Assembly: GCF_900105595.1 (NCBI RefSeq)
Contig: NZ_LT629784.1
Location: 1,178,001-1,242,000 of the forward strand
Reading direction: 5' to 3'
Source of the DNA: Stappia sp. ES.058
GTDB lineage: Bacteria; Pseudomonadota; Alphaproteobacteria; Rhizobiales; Stappiaceae
Length of the DNA stretch: 64,000 bases
Shown: one piece after another, positions 1 through 8,045 of the stretch
How positions within the stretch are numbered: position 1 is the first letter of the stretch
Layout: each line of letters starts with the position of its first letter
Made by a program: the position numbers and the translations under genes
Notes under the pieces: generated by a model
What the model saw: the letters and a program-made list of their open reading frames with translations, nothing else
Told to the model about the DNA's origin: nothing
Database searches by the model: none

Positions 1-687
1 CAGCCGGCCGGCGTGCAGGAAGGCGATGTCGTCGCCGAGACGGCGGGCCTGCCCCTTGTCATGGGTGATCATGACGATGGTGATGCCGCGGGCGTGGGCG
101 GTGGCGATCAGGTTCTCGATCGCCAGTGTGGAAGCGGGGTCAAGGCTGGCGGTCGGTTCGTCCAGAAACAGGAGACGCGGTGTGCAGGCGAGGGCGCGCG
201 CGAGCGCGAGACGCTGTTGCTCGCCGCCGGACAGAACGCGTGCAGGACGTCGGGCGAGATCCCCGAGGCGCGCCTGCTCCAGTGCTTCCTCGACGCGTCG
301 GCGGCGTTCCGCCCCGCCGATGCCGCGCACGGCGAGCGCGAACTGGAGGTTCGCCAGAACCGAACGGCGCAGCATCACCGGGCGCTGGAACACCATCGCC
401 TGTTCGCGCATCGCGGTGCGGTCGAGCGGTTTCCCGCGCCAGATGACCTCTCCGCAAGTGGGCGGCAGAAGACCGTGCAACAGCCGCATCAGCAGGCTCT
501 TTCCGGCGCCGTTCGATCCCATGATGAGAAGACGCCGGCCTTCGCGGATGTCGAGGTCGATGCCGTCGACAAGGGGTTTTCCGGACGGGCGGAATGCAAG
601 GCCGCGGGCCTGCATCAGCAGCGGGGCGGATGCGCTGTCGGGGATGTCCCGACCGCCCTCGATCGTCTTCAGCCGGGCGTCAGGCAT
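1..687 (-). CDS. tupC: Tungstate-type ABC transporter ATP-binding protein (partial)
   Basis: This is the ATPase that powers import of an oxyanion, most likely tungstate, across the inner membrane. The 229 codons present begin at ATG 687 and run off the left edge, so the C-terminus is missing. Visible motifs are Walker A GSNGAGKS (about residues 57-64), the ABC signature LSGGEQQR, Walker B LLFLDEPTASLDP and the H-loop in VMITHD. The Walker A context followed by LLMRLLHGL is typical of TupC as I know the family. The start overlaps the 3' end of the permease gene by eight bases, which implies translational coupling. The tungstate assignment rests mainly on the permease next door; molybdate is the main alternative. 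Confidence 0.8.
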   Translation of the reverse strand, partial: MPDARLKTIEGGRDIPDSASAPLLMQARGLAFRPSGKPLVDGIDLDIREGRRLLIMGSNGAGKSLLMRLLHGLLPPTCGEVIWRGKPLDRTAMREQAMVFQRPVMLRRSVLANLQFALAVRGIGGAERRRRVEEALEQARLGDLARRPARVLSGGEQQRLALARALACTPRLLFLDEPTASLDPASTLAIENLIATAHARGITIVMITHDKGQARRLGDDIAFLHAGRL

Positions 688-1387
688 AGGCGGATCTCAC
701 AGCGGAGGCGCGCAGCGCCATCACAATGCCGTTCACGATCACCGCAATCACGAGAAGCACGACGCCAAGCGCCAGCGCCAGCTCGAGGTTTCCCTTGGAC
801 GTCTCCAGTGCGATCGTCGTCGTCATGACGCGTGTGACGTGGTTGATGTTGCCGCCGACAATGATCACGGCGCCAACCTCGGCGACCGCGCGCCCGAAAC
901 CGGCGAGCGCCACCGTCAGCAGACTGTAGCGCGCATCCCACAAGAGGGCGGCCGCACGGTCGAACGGGCCGACGCCCAGCGAGGCGAACTGTTCGGCATA
1001 TTCTGTGTGCAGGTCCTCGATCACCTGGCGGGTCAGTGCGGCCACGATCGGCGTGACGAGTATCGTCTGGGCGATGATCATCGCCGTCGGCGTGTAGAGG
1101 AGCCGCAACGGACCGAGCGGGCCGGCGGCGGACAGCATGAGATAGACGATCAGGCCGACGACGACGGGCGGCAGGCCCATCAGCGTGTTCAAGAGCACGG
1201 TCACGATCGCGCGCCCGGGAAAGCGGAACGCGCCGACCAGGGCGCCGAGCGGCAGGCCGATCATGCAGGCAATGACCACCGCGCTCAGTGTGACGCGCAA
1301 GGACAGCGCTATGATTTCGATCAGATCGGCATCGCCCAACAGGATCAGGCCGATTGCGTCCGCCAGGGTTGTCCCGAAATCTTGCAT
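680..1387 (-). CDS. tupB: Tungstate-type ABC transporter permease
   Basis: This is the membrane component of a binding-protein-dependent oxyanion importer. The protein is about 235 residues, almost entirely hydrophobic, with around five to six membrane segments. It contains MGLPPVVVGLIVYLML and GAVIIVGGNI, which resemble TupB rather than ModB or CysT/W proteins. I chose ATG 1387 because a GGAG lies 11 bases upstream. An in-frame ATG at 1423 would add 12 residues but has no clear ribosome site. The gene overlaps tupC downstream. No tupA-like binding protein lies on the other side, where an unrelated GGDEF gene is found, so tupA would be beyond the left edge or elsewhere. Confidence 0.82.
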   Translation of the reverse strand: MQDFGTTLADAIGLILLGDADLIEIIALSLRVTLSAVVIACMIGLPLGALVGAFRFPGRAIVTVLLNTLMGLPPVVVGLIVYLMLSAAGPLGPLRLLYTPTAMIIAQTILVTPIVAALTRQVIEDLHTEYAEQFASLGVGPFDRAAALLWDARYSLLTVALAGFGRAVAEVGAVIIVGGNINHVTRVMTTTIALETSKGNLELALALGVVLLVIAVIVNGIVMALRASAVRSAYA

Positions 1388-1541
1388 GAATGCATTTTCT
1401 CCGTCCGTTCGGAAATAATGCATAAAAATGCGCGATAATCTACCGGCGGATTTGCAAGCGACCGGAATTCGAGCGGAACCCGGGGCTGTTTCCGCCCGTG
1501 TGATCTTGTTCAGCTTCGCAGGCGCGGACGGTGTCCCCGGT

Positions 1542-2816
1542 TCAGGCCGGCTTCAGGCGCCGGGCCCGTTTTTCCTGATAGAGCAGCTTGTCGGCGCGAA
1601 GGATCATGTCCTCGGCCTCGATCAACCCGTCCGTTTCCTGCAGGCCGATGCTGAAGTGGATTGAGACACCCGGTACGGAGAGGGACCGTGCGACCTCGGC
1701 AAGCGCCGTGCGGATGCGCTTCACGGATTTGACGGCGTTCTGCTCGCCGGTTTCGGGCCAGATGATCATGAATTCGTCGCCGCCCCAGCGCCCGAGGGTG
1801 TCGACATCGCGCAGGTTCGCCTGCACGCAGCGCGTGAAAGAGGTCAAAACCTCGTCGCCGATGTGATGGCCATGGGTGTCATTGATGTCCTTGAACCCGT
1901 TGAGGTCGATCATCGCGACGGTCATCAGGTGATCGAAGCGGCGGCATCGTTCGACCTCTTCTCGCAGGATCTTGGACAATTGACGGCGATTGTAGACACC
2001 CGTGAGCGGGTCCTTGACGGCTGCGCGCTGCAATTCCTCGATCAGTTTGGCGCGCTCCGAAATGTCGCGCACGACCGCCGTGTATTCCACTTCGTCGCCG
2101 ACCTTTATCTTCGCGATTGTCACCTCCGCCGGAAATTCGGTTCCATCCGCGCGCAGGCCCATGACCGCAACGCGCGATTCCATCGGACGCGAGTTGATTG
2201 GCGAGTGGCTGAAGCCGTCCAGATACCGGCCGTGTTCCTTGCGAAAGCGGGAGGGAATCAGCGTCTCCAGCGGCCGGCCGATCGCATCCTCCATCTCGAT
2301 CTTGAAGATCTGACAGGCGGCACTGTTGAACAGGACGATGCGATGATCGCGGTCGACGGAAATGATGCCGTCGTAGGCGGCCTCGACCACGGCCTCGAAG
2401 CGGCTGCGCGACTGGCTCAAAGACGTCTCCAGCGATTTCTTTTCGGTGATGTCGATACAGGTGTTCAAGACCCGTTGCGTTGCCGCTTCCTCGGACAGGA
2501 TTGGCGAGTAGACGAAGCGCCACCAGGAGACGCGTCCGCCACGGTCGATCACGACCTCGGTCTCCGTCGTCCTTTGAGTGGACAGACACTCGGTGATCCG
2601 CTCCGACAAGGATCGGATCAGATACCGCGGGAAGGCGTCTGAAAGCCGTACGCCCGCAAGGGTGTCGGCGTCGCGGTCGAGCATGGCCGCAAAGGGGCGA
2701 TTGGCCGCCATGATGAAGAAGTTGTCCCGTGCGTCTGCGCTGTAGATCGCGACACTGGCGCCGATGGCATCGACAAGCGAGGTCAGGGATTTCTGGTCTT
2801 CAGGAAGGAATGCCAT
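1542..2816 (-). CDS. Diguanylate cyclase with two PAS domains
   Basis: This 424-residue protein should make the second messenger c-di-GMP from two GTP. There are two PAS sensor domains (about residues 10-128 and 135-255; the second ends in the PAC-like TAVVRDISERAKLIEELQ) and a GGDEF domain (about 265-424). The active-site loop RWGGDEFMI is intact at residues 343-351. An inhibitory-site RxxD (R336 to D339) lies five residues before GGDEF, so product inhibition is likely. I see no transmembrane segment, which suggests a cytoplasmic sensor. It is transcribed alone. The signal sensed cannot be told from sequence; no haem or flavin ligand stands out. Confidence 0.92.
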   Translation of the reverse strand: MAFLPEDQKSLTSLVDAIGASVAIYSADARDNFFIMAANRPFAAMLDRDADTLAGVRLSDAFPRYLIRSLSERITECLSTQRTTETEVVIDRGGRVSWWRFVYSPILSEEAATQRVLNTCIDITEKKSLETSLSQSRSRFEAVVEAAYDGIISVDRDHRIVLFNSAACQIFKIEMEDAIGRPLETLIPSRFRKEHGRYLDGFSHSPINSRPMESRVAVMGLRADGTEFPAEVTIAKIKVGDEVEYTAVVRDISERAKLIEELQRAAVKDPLTGVYNRRQLSKILREEVERCRRFDHLMTVAMIDLNGFKDINDTHGHHIGDEVLTSFTRCVQANLRDVDTLGRWGGDEFMIIWPETGEQNAVKSVKRIRTALAEVARSLSVPGVSIHFSIGLQETDGLIEAEDMILRADKLLYQEKRARRLKPA

Positions 2817-3196
2817 GCAAGCGATCTCGACTTTAGTATCTGGAAGGACTGTTGTTTTTATAGAGCATCATTTCATATTCAGCTTTGTCTAAGTGTATAT
2901 TTTAACGAGGTCGTAAACGCCCGCGAAAATTTTCCCAGGCCACGGAAGCGATGAGTCGACTGCCGATTGTGTCCAGCCGCAATGTCAGAACCTGGGTATT
3001 TGATCCTAAATAAATTACATTCGAAATAAAGAAAATATATTGACCTGGATCATGGTTTTTGGGTTCTTTTCGAGGTTCAGCTATTGCGGTCGATCGGGCA
3101 CCGTGCTCGGGCGCGGACCGGATCCCGGGAGGGGCCTGGTGGACATGCCATGCTGTTATCGGGGTGAAAGGAGCCGATTATGGGAGGAGCAGTTTC
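2817..3196. other. Intergenic region, AT-rich, divergent promoters expected
   Basis: A stretch of 380 bases lies between the divergently transcribed diguanylate cyclase and the MBL-fold gene. About 2870-3055 is clearly AT-rich compared with its surroundings and probably carries both promoters. I see no convincing gene, repeat or structured RNA in it. Confidence 0.5.
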
Positions 3197-4177
3197 TTGA
3201 CAATCGAGGACAAACCGGCCGGCAGGCCGAGCGGTGCGAAACGGTTCCGGCGCGCGCTTCTGGGAAGTTTCGCGGTCCTTGCCGTGATCTTCGCATCCGG
3301 CGCGACACGCGCCCGGGCAGAGGCGAAGTTGCACATCGTCCCGGTGACCGCCACCGTGACTGCAATCGTCGGCGAGGCCGCGCAGCGGTCGCCCGACAAC
3401 CTCGCCAACAACGCGACCTTCGGCTTGATCGACACGGACGACGGGCTGGTGCTGGTCGATCCGGGCGGAAGCCGCAAGGGGGCGGCCGCGCTGGACGCGG
3501 CGATTGCAACCGTGAGCGACAAGCCTGTGGTGCTTGTCATCGACACCGGCGGGCAGGACCATCGCTGGCTTGGCAACGCCTATTGGATTGAGCGCGGCGC
3601 GCGGGTCATCGCCTCGGCGGATGCCGTCGCCGATCAGCGCTCGCGCGCCTCCCTTCAGTTCACCATGCTGACCCAGCTTCTCGGTCCCGCCCTGGAGGGC
3701 ACCGAGGCGGTCTTCGCGCAAGAGACGTTCGAGGACCGCATCGAGGTCGACGTTGGTGGCCGGCACATAGAGATCGTTCACCCCGGCCCCGCGCATACCC
3801 CGGGCGACAGCTTTGTCTGGCTGGCCGACGAGCAGGTGGTCTTTTCGGGCGATATCGTTTTCACCGGACGTCTGCTTGGCCTGCTAGACGTTTCCAGTCT
3901 GCAAGGCTGGATCGATGCGTTCGAAACGATGGCCGCCCTGAAGCCGGCCCATGTCGTGCCGGGGCACGGTCCGCCAGTCGATTTTGTTCGGGCGCGGGCG
4001 GACACGCTGGATTATCTGGTCAACCTGCGCGACCGGATGCGCGCGCATATCGAGGCCGGCGGCGATATGATCGGCTCCGTGGAGGTCGATCAGAGCGGTT
4101 TTGCCCACCTTGACCAGTTCGACGCCCTGGCGAAACGCAATGCCCAACAGGCCTTCAGCGAGCTTGAATGGGAATAG
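3197..4177 (+). CDS. Secreted MBL-fold hydrolase-like protein with altered metal motif
   Basis: A 326-residue exported protein of the metallo-beta-lactamase fold. I place the start at TTG 3197, because GGAGG lies nine bases upstream and a signal peptide follows directly (RFRRALLG, then a hydrophobic run ending near ARAEA at residue 43). Upstream in-frame ATG codons would put 46 unrelated residues before the signal. Later metal-site motifs are present: H200 in GPAHTPGD, D219 in FSGD and H257 in VPGHGPP. The first motif, normally HxHxDH, reads TGGQDH (residues 117-122), so two of its metal ligands are missing while the final DH is kept. Substrate is unknown. It may bind one metal or none. Confidence 0.72.
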   Translation: MTIEDKPAGRPSGAKRFRRALLGSFAVLAVIFASGATRARAEAKLHIVPVTATVTAIVGEAAQRSPDNLANNATFGLIDTDDGLVLVDPGGSRKGAAALDAAIATVSDKPVVLVIDTGGQDHRWLGNAYWIERGARVIASADAVADQRSRASLQFTMLTQLLGPALEGTEAVFAQETFEDRIEVDVGGRHIEIVHPGPAHTPGDSFVWLADEQVVFSGDIVFTGRLLGLLDVSSLQGWIDAFETMAALKPAHVVPGHGPPVDFVRARADTLDYLVNLRDRMRAHIEAGGDMIGSVEVDQSGFAHLDQFDALAKRNAQQAFSELEWE

Positions 4178-4223
4178 GCCCGTGGCGGTGTGCCGACGCG
4201 CGGTGGCCCGGCGTGTCGATCAG

Positions 4224-4250
4224 AAAAAAGGCGACCCGCAAGGGGCCGCC
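4224..4250 (-). terminator. Rho-independent terminator, minus strand
   Basis: Read on the minus strand, an imperfect stem (GGCGGCCCC against GGGTCGCC, tight loop) is followed by six T residues (plus-strand A run 4224-4229). It lies about 85 bases past the stop of the DUF7282-like gene and probably ends that transcript. It could also slow transcription from the MBL gene on the other strand. Confidence 0.6.
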
Positions 4251-4336
4251 TTCGCTGTCGGTTGACACGAATGCGCGGAAGGGGAAAGCCGATGGGGCCG
4301 CGCACTCCGCGTGTCCGACAGTCTTGAGCGATGAAA

Positions 4337-4741
4337 CTATTGCGCCGTGACGATGGTCATCACCAGCTTGCCGTCGACCTTCACCGGGCCGTCTTCCTTG
4401 GCGCCCAGCGTGTACTCGAACCGGCCGGTTTCCATGCCGCCGTCCTCGCCGTGGACCATCAGCATCAGCTTGTCGCCGCTTGCGACCGGTCCCGTCAGGA
4501 TTGCGGCCACGTCGGTCGTCTCGCCGGCACGGATCGGCGCATGGCCTACCACCGGACCGGGCTTGGAGCCGTCGGTGCGGTGGACGACAAGCCAGCCGTT
4601 GTTTTCGGCGGTCACCTTCGCGGCGGAAACGATGCCGTTTGCGACCGACTGGTCCATGGCCTCGACGCCCATCGTGTGGTTGTCGGCGGAGGCGGTGCCG
4701 GCGGCGGCGACCAGGGCGAGGGAGAGAAGAATGCGCTTCAT
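4337..4741 (-). CDS. Secreted DUF7282-like protein
   Basis: A 134-residue exported protein of unknown function. A clear Sec signal peptide (MKRILLSLALVAAAGTASA) is followed by one small beta-rich domain. The pattern of a conserved DQSV..GIV..AKV, then WLVVHR, then VVGHAPIRAGETTDV, then LMLMVH matches what I know of DUF7282, a domain of secreted proteins and often found next to fasciclin or plastocyanin-like proteins. A minus-strand terminator lies downstream. It is divergent from the sigma factor gene, 259 bases away, and the nearby fasciclin protein makes a shared envelope role conceivable. That link is inference. Confidence 0.7.
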   Translation of the reverse strand: MKRILLSLALVAAAGTASADNHTMGVEAMDQSVANGIVSAAKVTAENNGWLVVHRTDGSKPGPVVGHAPIRAGETTDVAAILTGPVASGDKLMLMVHGEDGGMETGRFEYTLGAKEDGPVKVDGKLVMTIVTAQ

Positions 4742-5000
4742 GATGGCTCCTGCTGTTGGTTGCGTTCATGCGTGGAAAGCGTCGGCTGCCTTGCCGCGCT
4801 CATGAGGAGCTACCTGTCGAAAGCGGAAAAGGTTTCGACGAAAATGGAAAATCGAAATATTTTCTGCGATACGGGATTGCCGGTCGGCTCGGCATCACGG
4901 TGCCGCTTGGCGCTGAAACGATGTGTCTGTGGTTGTTGATATGCATTCGACAGCTGCGGTGTTTCTTGTCATAGGTTGTGCAGACGGGAGTCTCTGCTGA

Positions 5001-5591
5001 ATGACATTTGCTTCTGGCGCATCCGCTGATGCGACAACTTCGAAATCCGAACTGGCGGGGCTGCTCGATGCGGTTTCCGTCGGTGACCGAATGGCGTTCC
5101 GCGATCTGTACGCGCGAACGAGCGCGAAACTTTTCGGCGTTGTTCTTGGTATCTGCAAGGACAGGACACTCGCCGAGGATGTCATGCAGGAAGCCTATCT
5201 CAGGGTCTGGCGCTTCGCGGACGGATTCGATGTGACACGGGCTTCCCCGGTGACATGGCTTGCGACGGTCGCGCGCAACGCTGCAATCGATGCGGTGCGC
5301 GCAAGAGGGCGTGCGGGCGCCATGTTCGACAGTGCAAGAGATGGGGACGATGAGGATCCGATGATGCGGGTTGCGGATCCGACCGAACATCCCGCGCCCT
5401 GGGACCTGGAGGCGCTGAAGGCGTGTCTGGCGAGCCTTGAAACGGATCACAGGCGCTGCGTCCTGCTCGCCTACTACGAGGGCTATTCCCGCGAAGATCT
5501 GAGCGAGCGTTTCGACCGCCCGGTCGGGACGATCAAGACGTGGCTGTTTCGAGGGCTTTCCGCCCTGAAAGCGTGTTTGGGCACCTCATGA
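5001..5591 (+). CDS. ECF sigma factor, SigK-like
   Basis: A 196-residue extracytoplasmic-function sigma factor that would direct RNA polymerase to a small envelope-stress regulon. Region 2 (about residues 25-95) includes AEDVMQEAYLRVWRFADGFD. Region 4 (about 130-185) ends with the helix-turn-helix EGYSREDLSERFDRPVGTIKTWLFRGLSALK. The stop codon overlaps the ATG of the next gene (ATGA at 5588-5591), so sigma and anti-sigma factors are made together. GGGAG about 10 bases before ATG 5001 serves as ribosome site. Sigma/RskA/fasciclin gene order parallels SigK-RskA-Mpt70/83 in mycobacteria (established knowledge). Confidence 0.9.
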   Translation: MTFASGASADATTSKSELAGLLDAVSVGDRMAFRDLYARTSAKLFGVVLGICKDRTLAEDVMQEAYLRVWRFADGFDVTRASPVTWLATVARNAAIDAVRARGRAGAMFDSARDGDDEDPMMRVADPTEHPAPWDLEALKACLASLETDHRRCVLLAYYEGYSREDLSERFDRPVGTIKTWLFRGLSALKACLGTS

Positions 5592-6277
5592 CGGACGATG
5601 AATGCACGGCCCTGGCCGGGGAATATGTTCTTGGCACGCTTTGCGCTGCGGATCGGCGTGACGTTGAACGCCTGCGTGTCGACGACGCCCGCCTCGATGC
5701 GGAAATAGAGGCCTGGGAGGCCCGGCTGGCGCCACTTGCGGGCACGCTTCCGGAAGAGCCCGCGCCGGATGGCCTGTTGCCGCGCATCGAGGCCGAACTC
5801 GACCGCGAGGCGGTGACCGTTTCCATCGCGGATGCGCCGGCGCGCTCCCATGGACGCGCGCATCTTGCCTACGCGGCGGCATTTGTCGCATTGGCGATCG
5901 GTCTGGGGGGCGGCTATTTCATTCGCGATGTGCTGCCGCCGCCGCCGGGGCAATCCTATATCGCCGTCGTCAATCGCGATGCGGGGCTTCCCGCGCTGAT
6001 CGTGCGGGTTGACCTCGGCGGACGCGAGGTGAGTGTGCGTCCCGTCTCGGCGGAAAAGCCGGCGGACAACGATCTGGAACTTTGGTACGTCGGCCCCGAA
6101 GAAGCGCCGCGGTCGCTGGGCGTGATCGACGTGGCAACGCCGATGACGGCCGACTTCGGCCAGGGTGGCGTCGCTGCCGACGGCGTACTTGCCGTCAGCC
6201 TCGAGCCGCGCGGCGGGTCGCCGACAGGCGCCCCCACCGGGCCTGTCGTCTATTCCGGGCAGTTGATCCCCGACTGA
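5588..6277 (+). CDS. RskA-like anti-sigma factor
   Basis: A 229-residue membrane-bound anti-sigma factor. The cytoplasmic N-terminus (about residues 1-90, starting MTDDECTALAGEYVLGTL) should hold the sigma factor. One transmembrane segment (about 92-112, AHLAYAAAFVALAIGLGGGY) follows. The periplasmic C-terminus has the RskA pattern with YIAVVNRD, LELWYVG and SLGVID. ATG 5588 is chosen because it gives the ATGA overlap with the sigma gene and starts at the conserved N-terminus; an upstream in-frame start at 5540 would only add residues read through the sigma gene. A HxxxCxxC zinc motif is absent. Release of the sigma factor probably needs regulated proteolysis, as in other RskA proteins. Confidence 0.88.
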   Translation: MTDDECTALAGEYVLGTLCAADRRDVERLRVDDARLDAEIEAWEARLAPLAGTLPEEPAPDGLLPRIEAELDREAVTVSIADAPARSHGRAHLAYAAAFVALAIGLGGGYFIRDVLPPPPGQSYIAVVNRDAGLPALIVRVDLGGREVSVRPVSAEKPADNDLELWYVGPEEAPRSLGVIDVATPMTADFGQGGVAADGVLAVSLEPRGGSPTGAPTGPVVYSGQLIPD

Positions 6278-6305
6278 CGCGCACGGGCATGGGCGAGACG
6301 TATCA

Positions 6306-6331
6306 GGCCGTGCCGCAAGGCGCGGCCTTTT
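6306..6331 (+). terminator. Rho-independent terminator after sigma/anti-sigma operon
   Basis: A nine-pair stem (GGCCGTGCC and GGCGCGGCC, one G-U pair) is closed by a GCAA tetraloop and followed by TTTT. It sits 28 bases after the anti-sigma stop codon and separates the regulators from the fasciclin gene, which therefore needs its own promoter. Confidence 0.8.
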
Positions 6332-6434
6332 CGCGTCCGGGTTCGCCGGGCGCCCGTCCACGAGCATTGCACAGCCGCGCGAGCCGATCACGGATGCGTG
6401 AACGTCCGTCCTGAAACCTTTCTCTCCGCGTCTT

Positions 6435-6468
6435 GGTAACTCCCCTGACCGCATCGATCGATACCGTT
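6435..6468 (+). promoter_or_regulatory. Candidate ECF-type promoter of the fasciclin gene
   Basis: GGTAAC at 6435-6440 resembles the GTAAC-type -35 element of many ECF promoters. It is followed 18 bases later by CGATAC (6459-6464), or 24 bases later by CGTT (6465-6468). The site lies between the terminator and the fasciclin start. No second copy is obvious upstream of the sigma gene, so the assignment is weak. Confidence 0.3.
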
Positions 6469-6512
6469 CGTCGGACGCGGTCTTTCGAGTACCGATTTGA
6501 CAGGAGAGACGT

Positions 6513-7085
6513 ATGTTCAAGGAAGCAAAGACCCTTCTGGCCACCGCCGCCGTCACAGCAGTCGTGACCGCTTCGGTCGCGACCGGTATGGCCAATGCGG
6601 CCAATCCGATGGTTGGTGGCGCGCCGATGTACGCCGACAAGACGATCGTCGAAAACGCCGTCAACTCCAAGGACCACACCACGCTGGTCGCGGCCGTGCA
6701 GGCCGCGGGCCTTGCCGAGACGCTGATGGGCGAGGGGCCGTTCACCGTCTTCGCGCCGACCAATGCCGCCTTCGCCAAGCTTCCCGAAGGCACGGTGGCA
6801 GGCCTGCTGAAGCCGGAGAACAAGAATCAGCTTACCAAGATCCTGACCTGCCATGTGGTTGCCGCCGATGCAATGTCGGACGCGATCAACACAATGATCG
6901 CCGACGACGGCGGCGCGCATCCGGTCAAGACCGTCGGCGGCTGCGAGTTCACCGCCCGCAGCAAGGACGGCAAGATCATGATCGAGGACGGTCAGGGCAA
7001 CATGGCCACCGTCACGATTGCCGATGTCGACCAGTCGAACGGTGTCATCCATGTGATCGACGGCGTGCTTCTGCCGAAGTCGTAA
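6513..7085 (+). CDS. Secreted fasciclin (FAS1) domain protein
   Basis: A 190-residue exported protein with a single FAS1 domain, a fold used for adhesion or ligand binding at the cell surface. The signal peptide covers about residues 1-29 and ends in GMANAA. The FAS1 domain runs from about residue 42 to the end and shows FTVFAPTNAAFAKLP, the central CHVVAADAMSD and the closing GVIHVIDGVLLPKS. An AGGAG lies about seven bases before ATG 6513. The position downstream of an ECF/RskA pair, with its own promoter region, suggests it is a main target of that sigma factor. No lipobox or membrane anchor is visible. Confidence 0.9.
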   Translation: MFKEAKTLLATAAVTAVVTASVATGMANAANPMVGGAPMYADKTIVENAVNSKDHTTLVAAVQAAGLAETLMGEGPFTVFAPTNAAFAKLPEGTVAGLLKPENKNQLTKILTCHVVAADAMSDAINTMIADDGGAHPVKTVGGCEFTARSKDGKIMIEDGQGNMATVTIADVDQSNGVIHVIDGVLLPKS

Positions 7086-7179
7086 TCGGCCTCGTCTACG
7101 GTTCGCCTTCAGTGACGAGGGCGGGCCGGCCGGCCGCGCGGGGCGACATCGCTTGCCTCTTGCCCCGTGCGGTCGGGTT

Positions 7180-8040
7180 TCAGCTTCCTTTTCCAAGCCG
7201 CGCGGCGAGCCGTGTGGCCTTTTGCATTTCCAGTGGATTGATGCCGCAGGAAAACCCGAGCGCCTCGATCCGTTCCAGCGCCGCCAGCGTGTCGACATTG
7301 CCGCGCGCACCAGGCGCATAGGGACACCCGCCAAGACCGCCGACCGAGGCGTCGAACACGCGCAGGCCGCGGGCAAGCGACGCTTCGATCATCTCAAGCG
7401 CGGTGGCATTGGTGTCGTGAAAATGTCCGGCCAAGCGGTCCGCCGGGATCCTCGACAGCACCACATCGAGCAGCGCTGAAAGCGTCGCGGCGGTGCCCGC
7501 CCCGATGGTGTCGCCCAGCGAGATCTCGTAGCAGCCCATCTCCAGAAGCATTTCCGCGACCTTCGCAACGGCCGCCGGTGCGGTTGTCCCGTCATAGGGG
7601 CAGGCGATCGCGCAGGAGAGATACCCGCGCACCGGCATGCCGTCGGCGCGGGCCTGTTCCATGAGCGGATGGAAGCGCTCAAGGCTTTCGGCAATCGAGC
7701 AATTGAGATTGGCACGGCTGAAGCCCTCGGACGCCGAGGCGAAGACCGCGACCTCGTCGACGCGCGCCGCTTTCGCCGCCTCGTAACCCTTGAGGTTCGG
7801 CGTCAGCGCGGCCATTGCGACGCCCGGCACGCGCGCGATCCCGGCCATCACCTCGGTCCCATCCGCCATTTGCGGCACCCAGCGCGGACTGACGAAGCTG
7901 GCCGCCTCGATCTTCCGGAGCCCTGTTCGCGACAGCGCGTCGACCAGCGCGACCTTCTCCGCTGTGGGCACGAAGGTCTTGATGTTCTGCAGCCCGTCGC
8001 GCGGGCCGACCTCGAAGAGCGTGACGTGGCTCGTGCTCAT
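7180..8040 (-). CDS. mvaB: Hydroxymethylglutaryl-CoA lyase
   Basis: A 286-residue cytoplasmic TIM-barrel enzyme that splits HMG-CoA into acetyl-CoA and acetoacetate. Family hallmarks are GPRDGLQN near the start (D15), HFHDTN (H206, H208 as metal ligands) and the signature SVGGLGGCPYAPGARGN with catalytic C239. ATG 8040 begins exactly at the family N-terminus (MSTSHVTLFEVGPRDGLQ). A longer reading through the upstream gene in another frame is spurious. The start lies five bases after the stop of dctM, so it is the last gene of the five-gene operon. Together with the HMG-CoA reductase it completes a mevalonate degradation route rather than leucine breakdown; no leucine-pathway genes are adjacent. 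Confidence 0.93.
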   Translation of the reverse strand: MSTSHVTLFEVGPRDGLQNIKTFVPTAEKVALVDALSRTGLRKIEAASFVSPRWVPQMADGTEVMAGIARVPGVAMAALTPNLKGYEAAKAARVDEVAVFASASEGFSRANLNCSIAESLERFHPLMEQARADGMPVRGYLSCAIACPYDGTTAPAAVAKVAEMLLEMGCYEISLGDTIGAGTAATLSALLDVVLSRIPADRLAGHFHDTNATALEMIEASLARGLRVFDASVGGLGGCPYAPGARGNVDTLAALERIEALGFSCGINPLEMQKATRLAARLGKGS

Positions 8041-8045
8041 GGCGG

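Noticed and set aside
1388..1541. ModE-type operator upstream of tupB
   Set aside because: AT-rich palindromic fragments are present, but no match to the known ModE half-site pair.
7090..7135. Terminator between the fasciclin gene and HMG-CoA lyase gene
   Set aside because: CCTCGTC/GACGAGG can pair, but the loop is long and no T tract follows.
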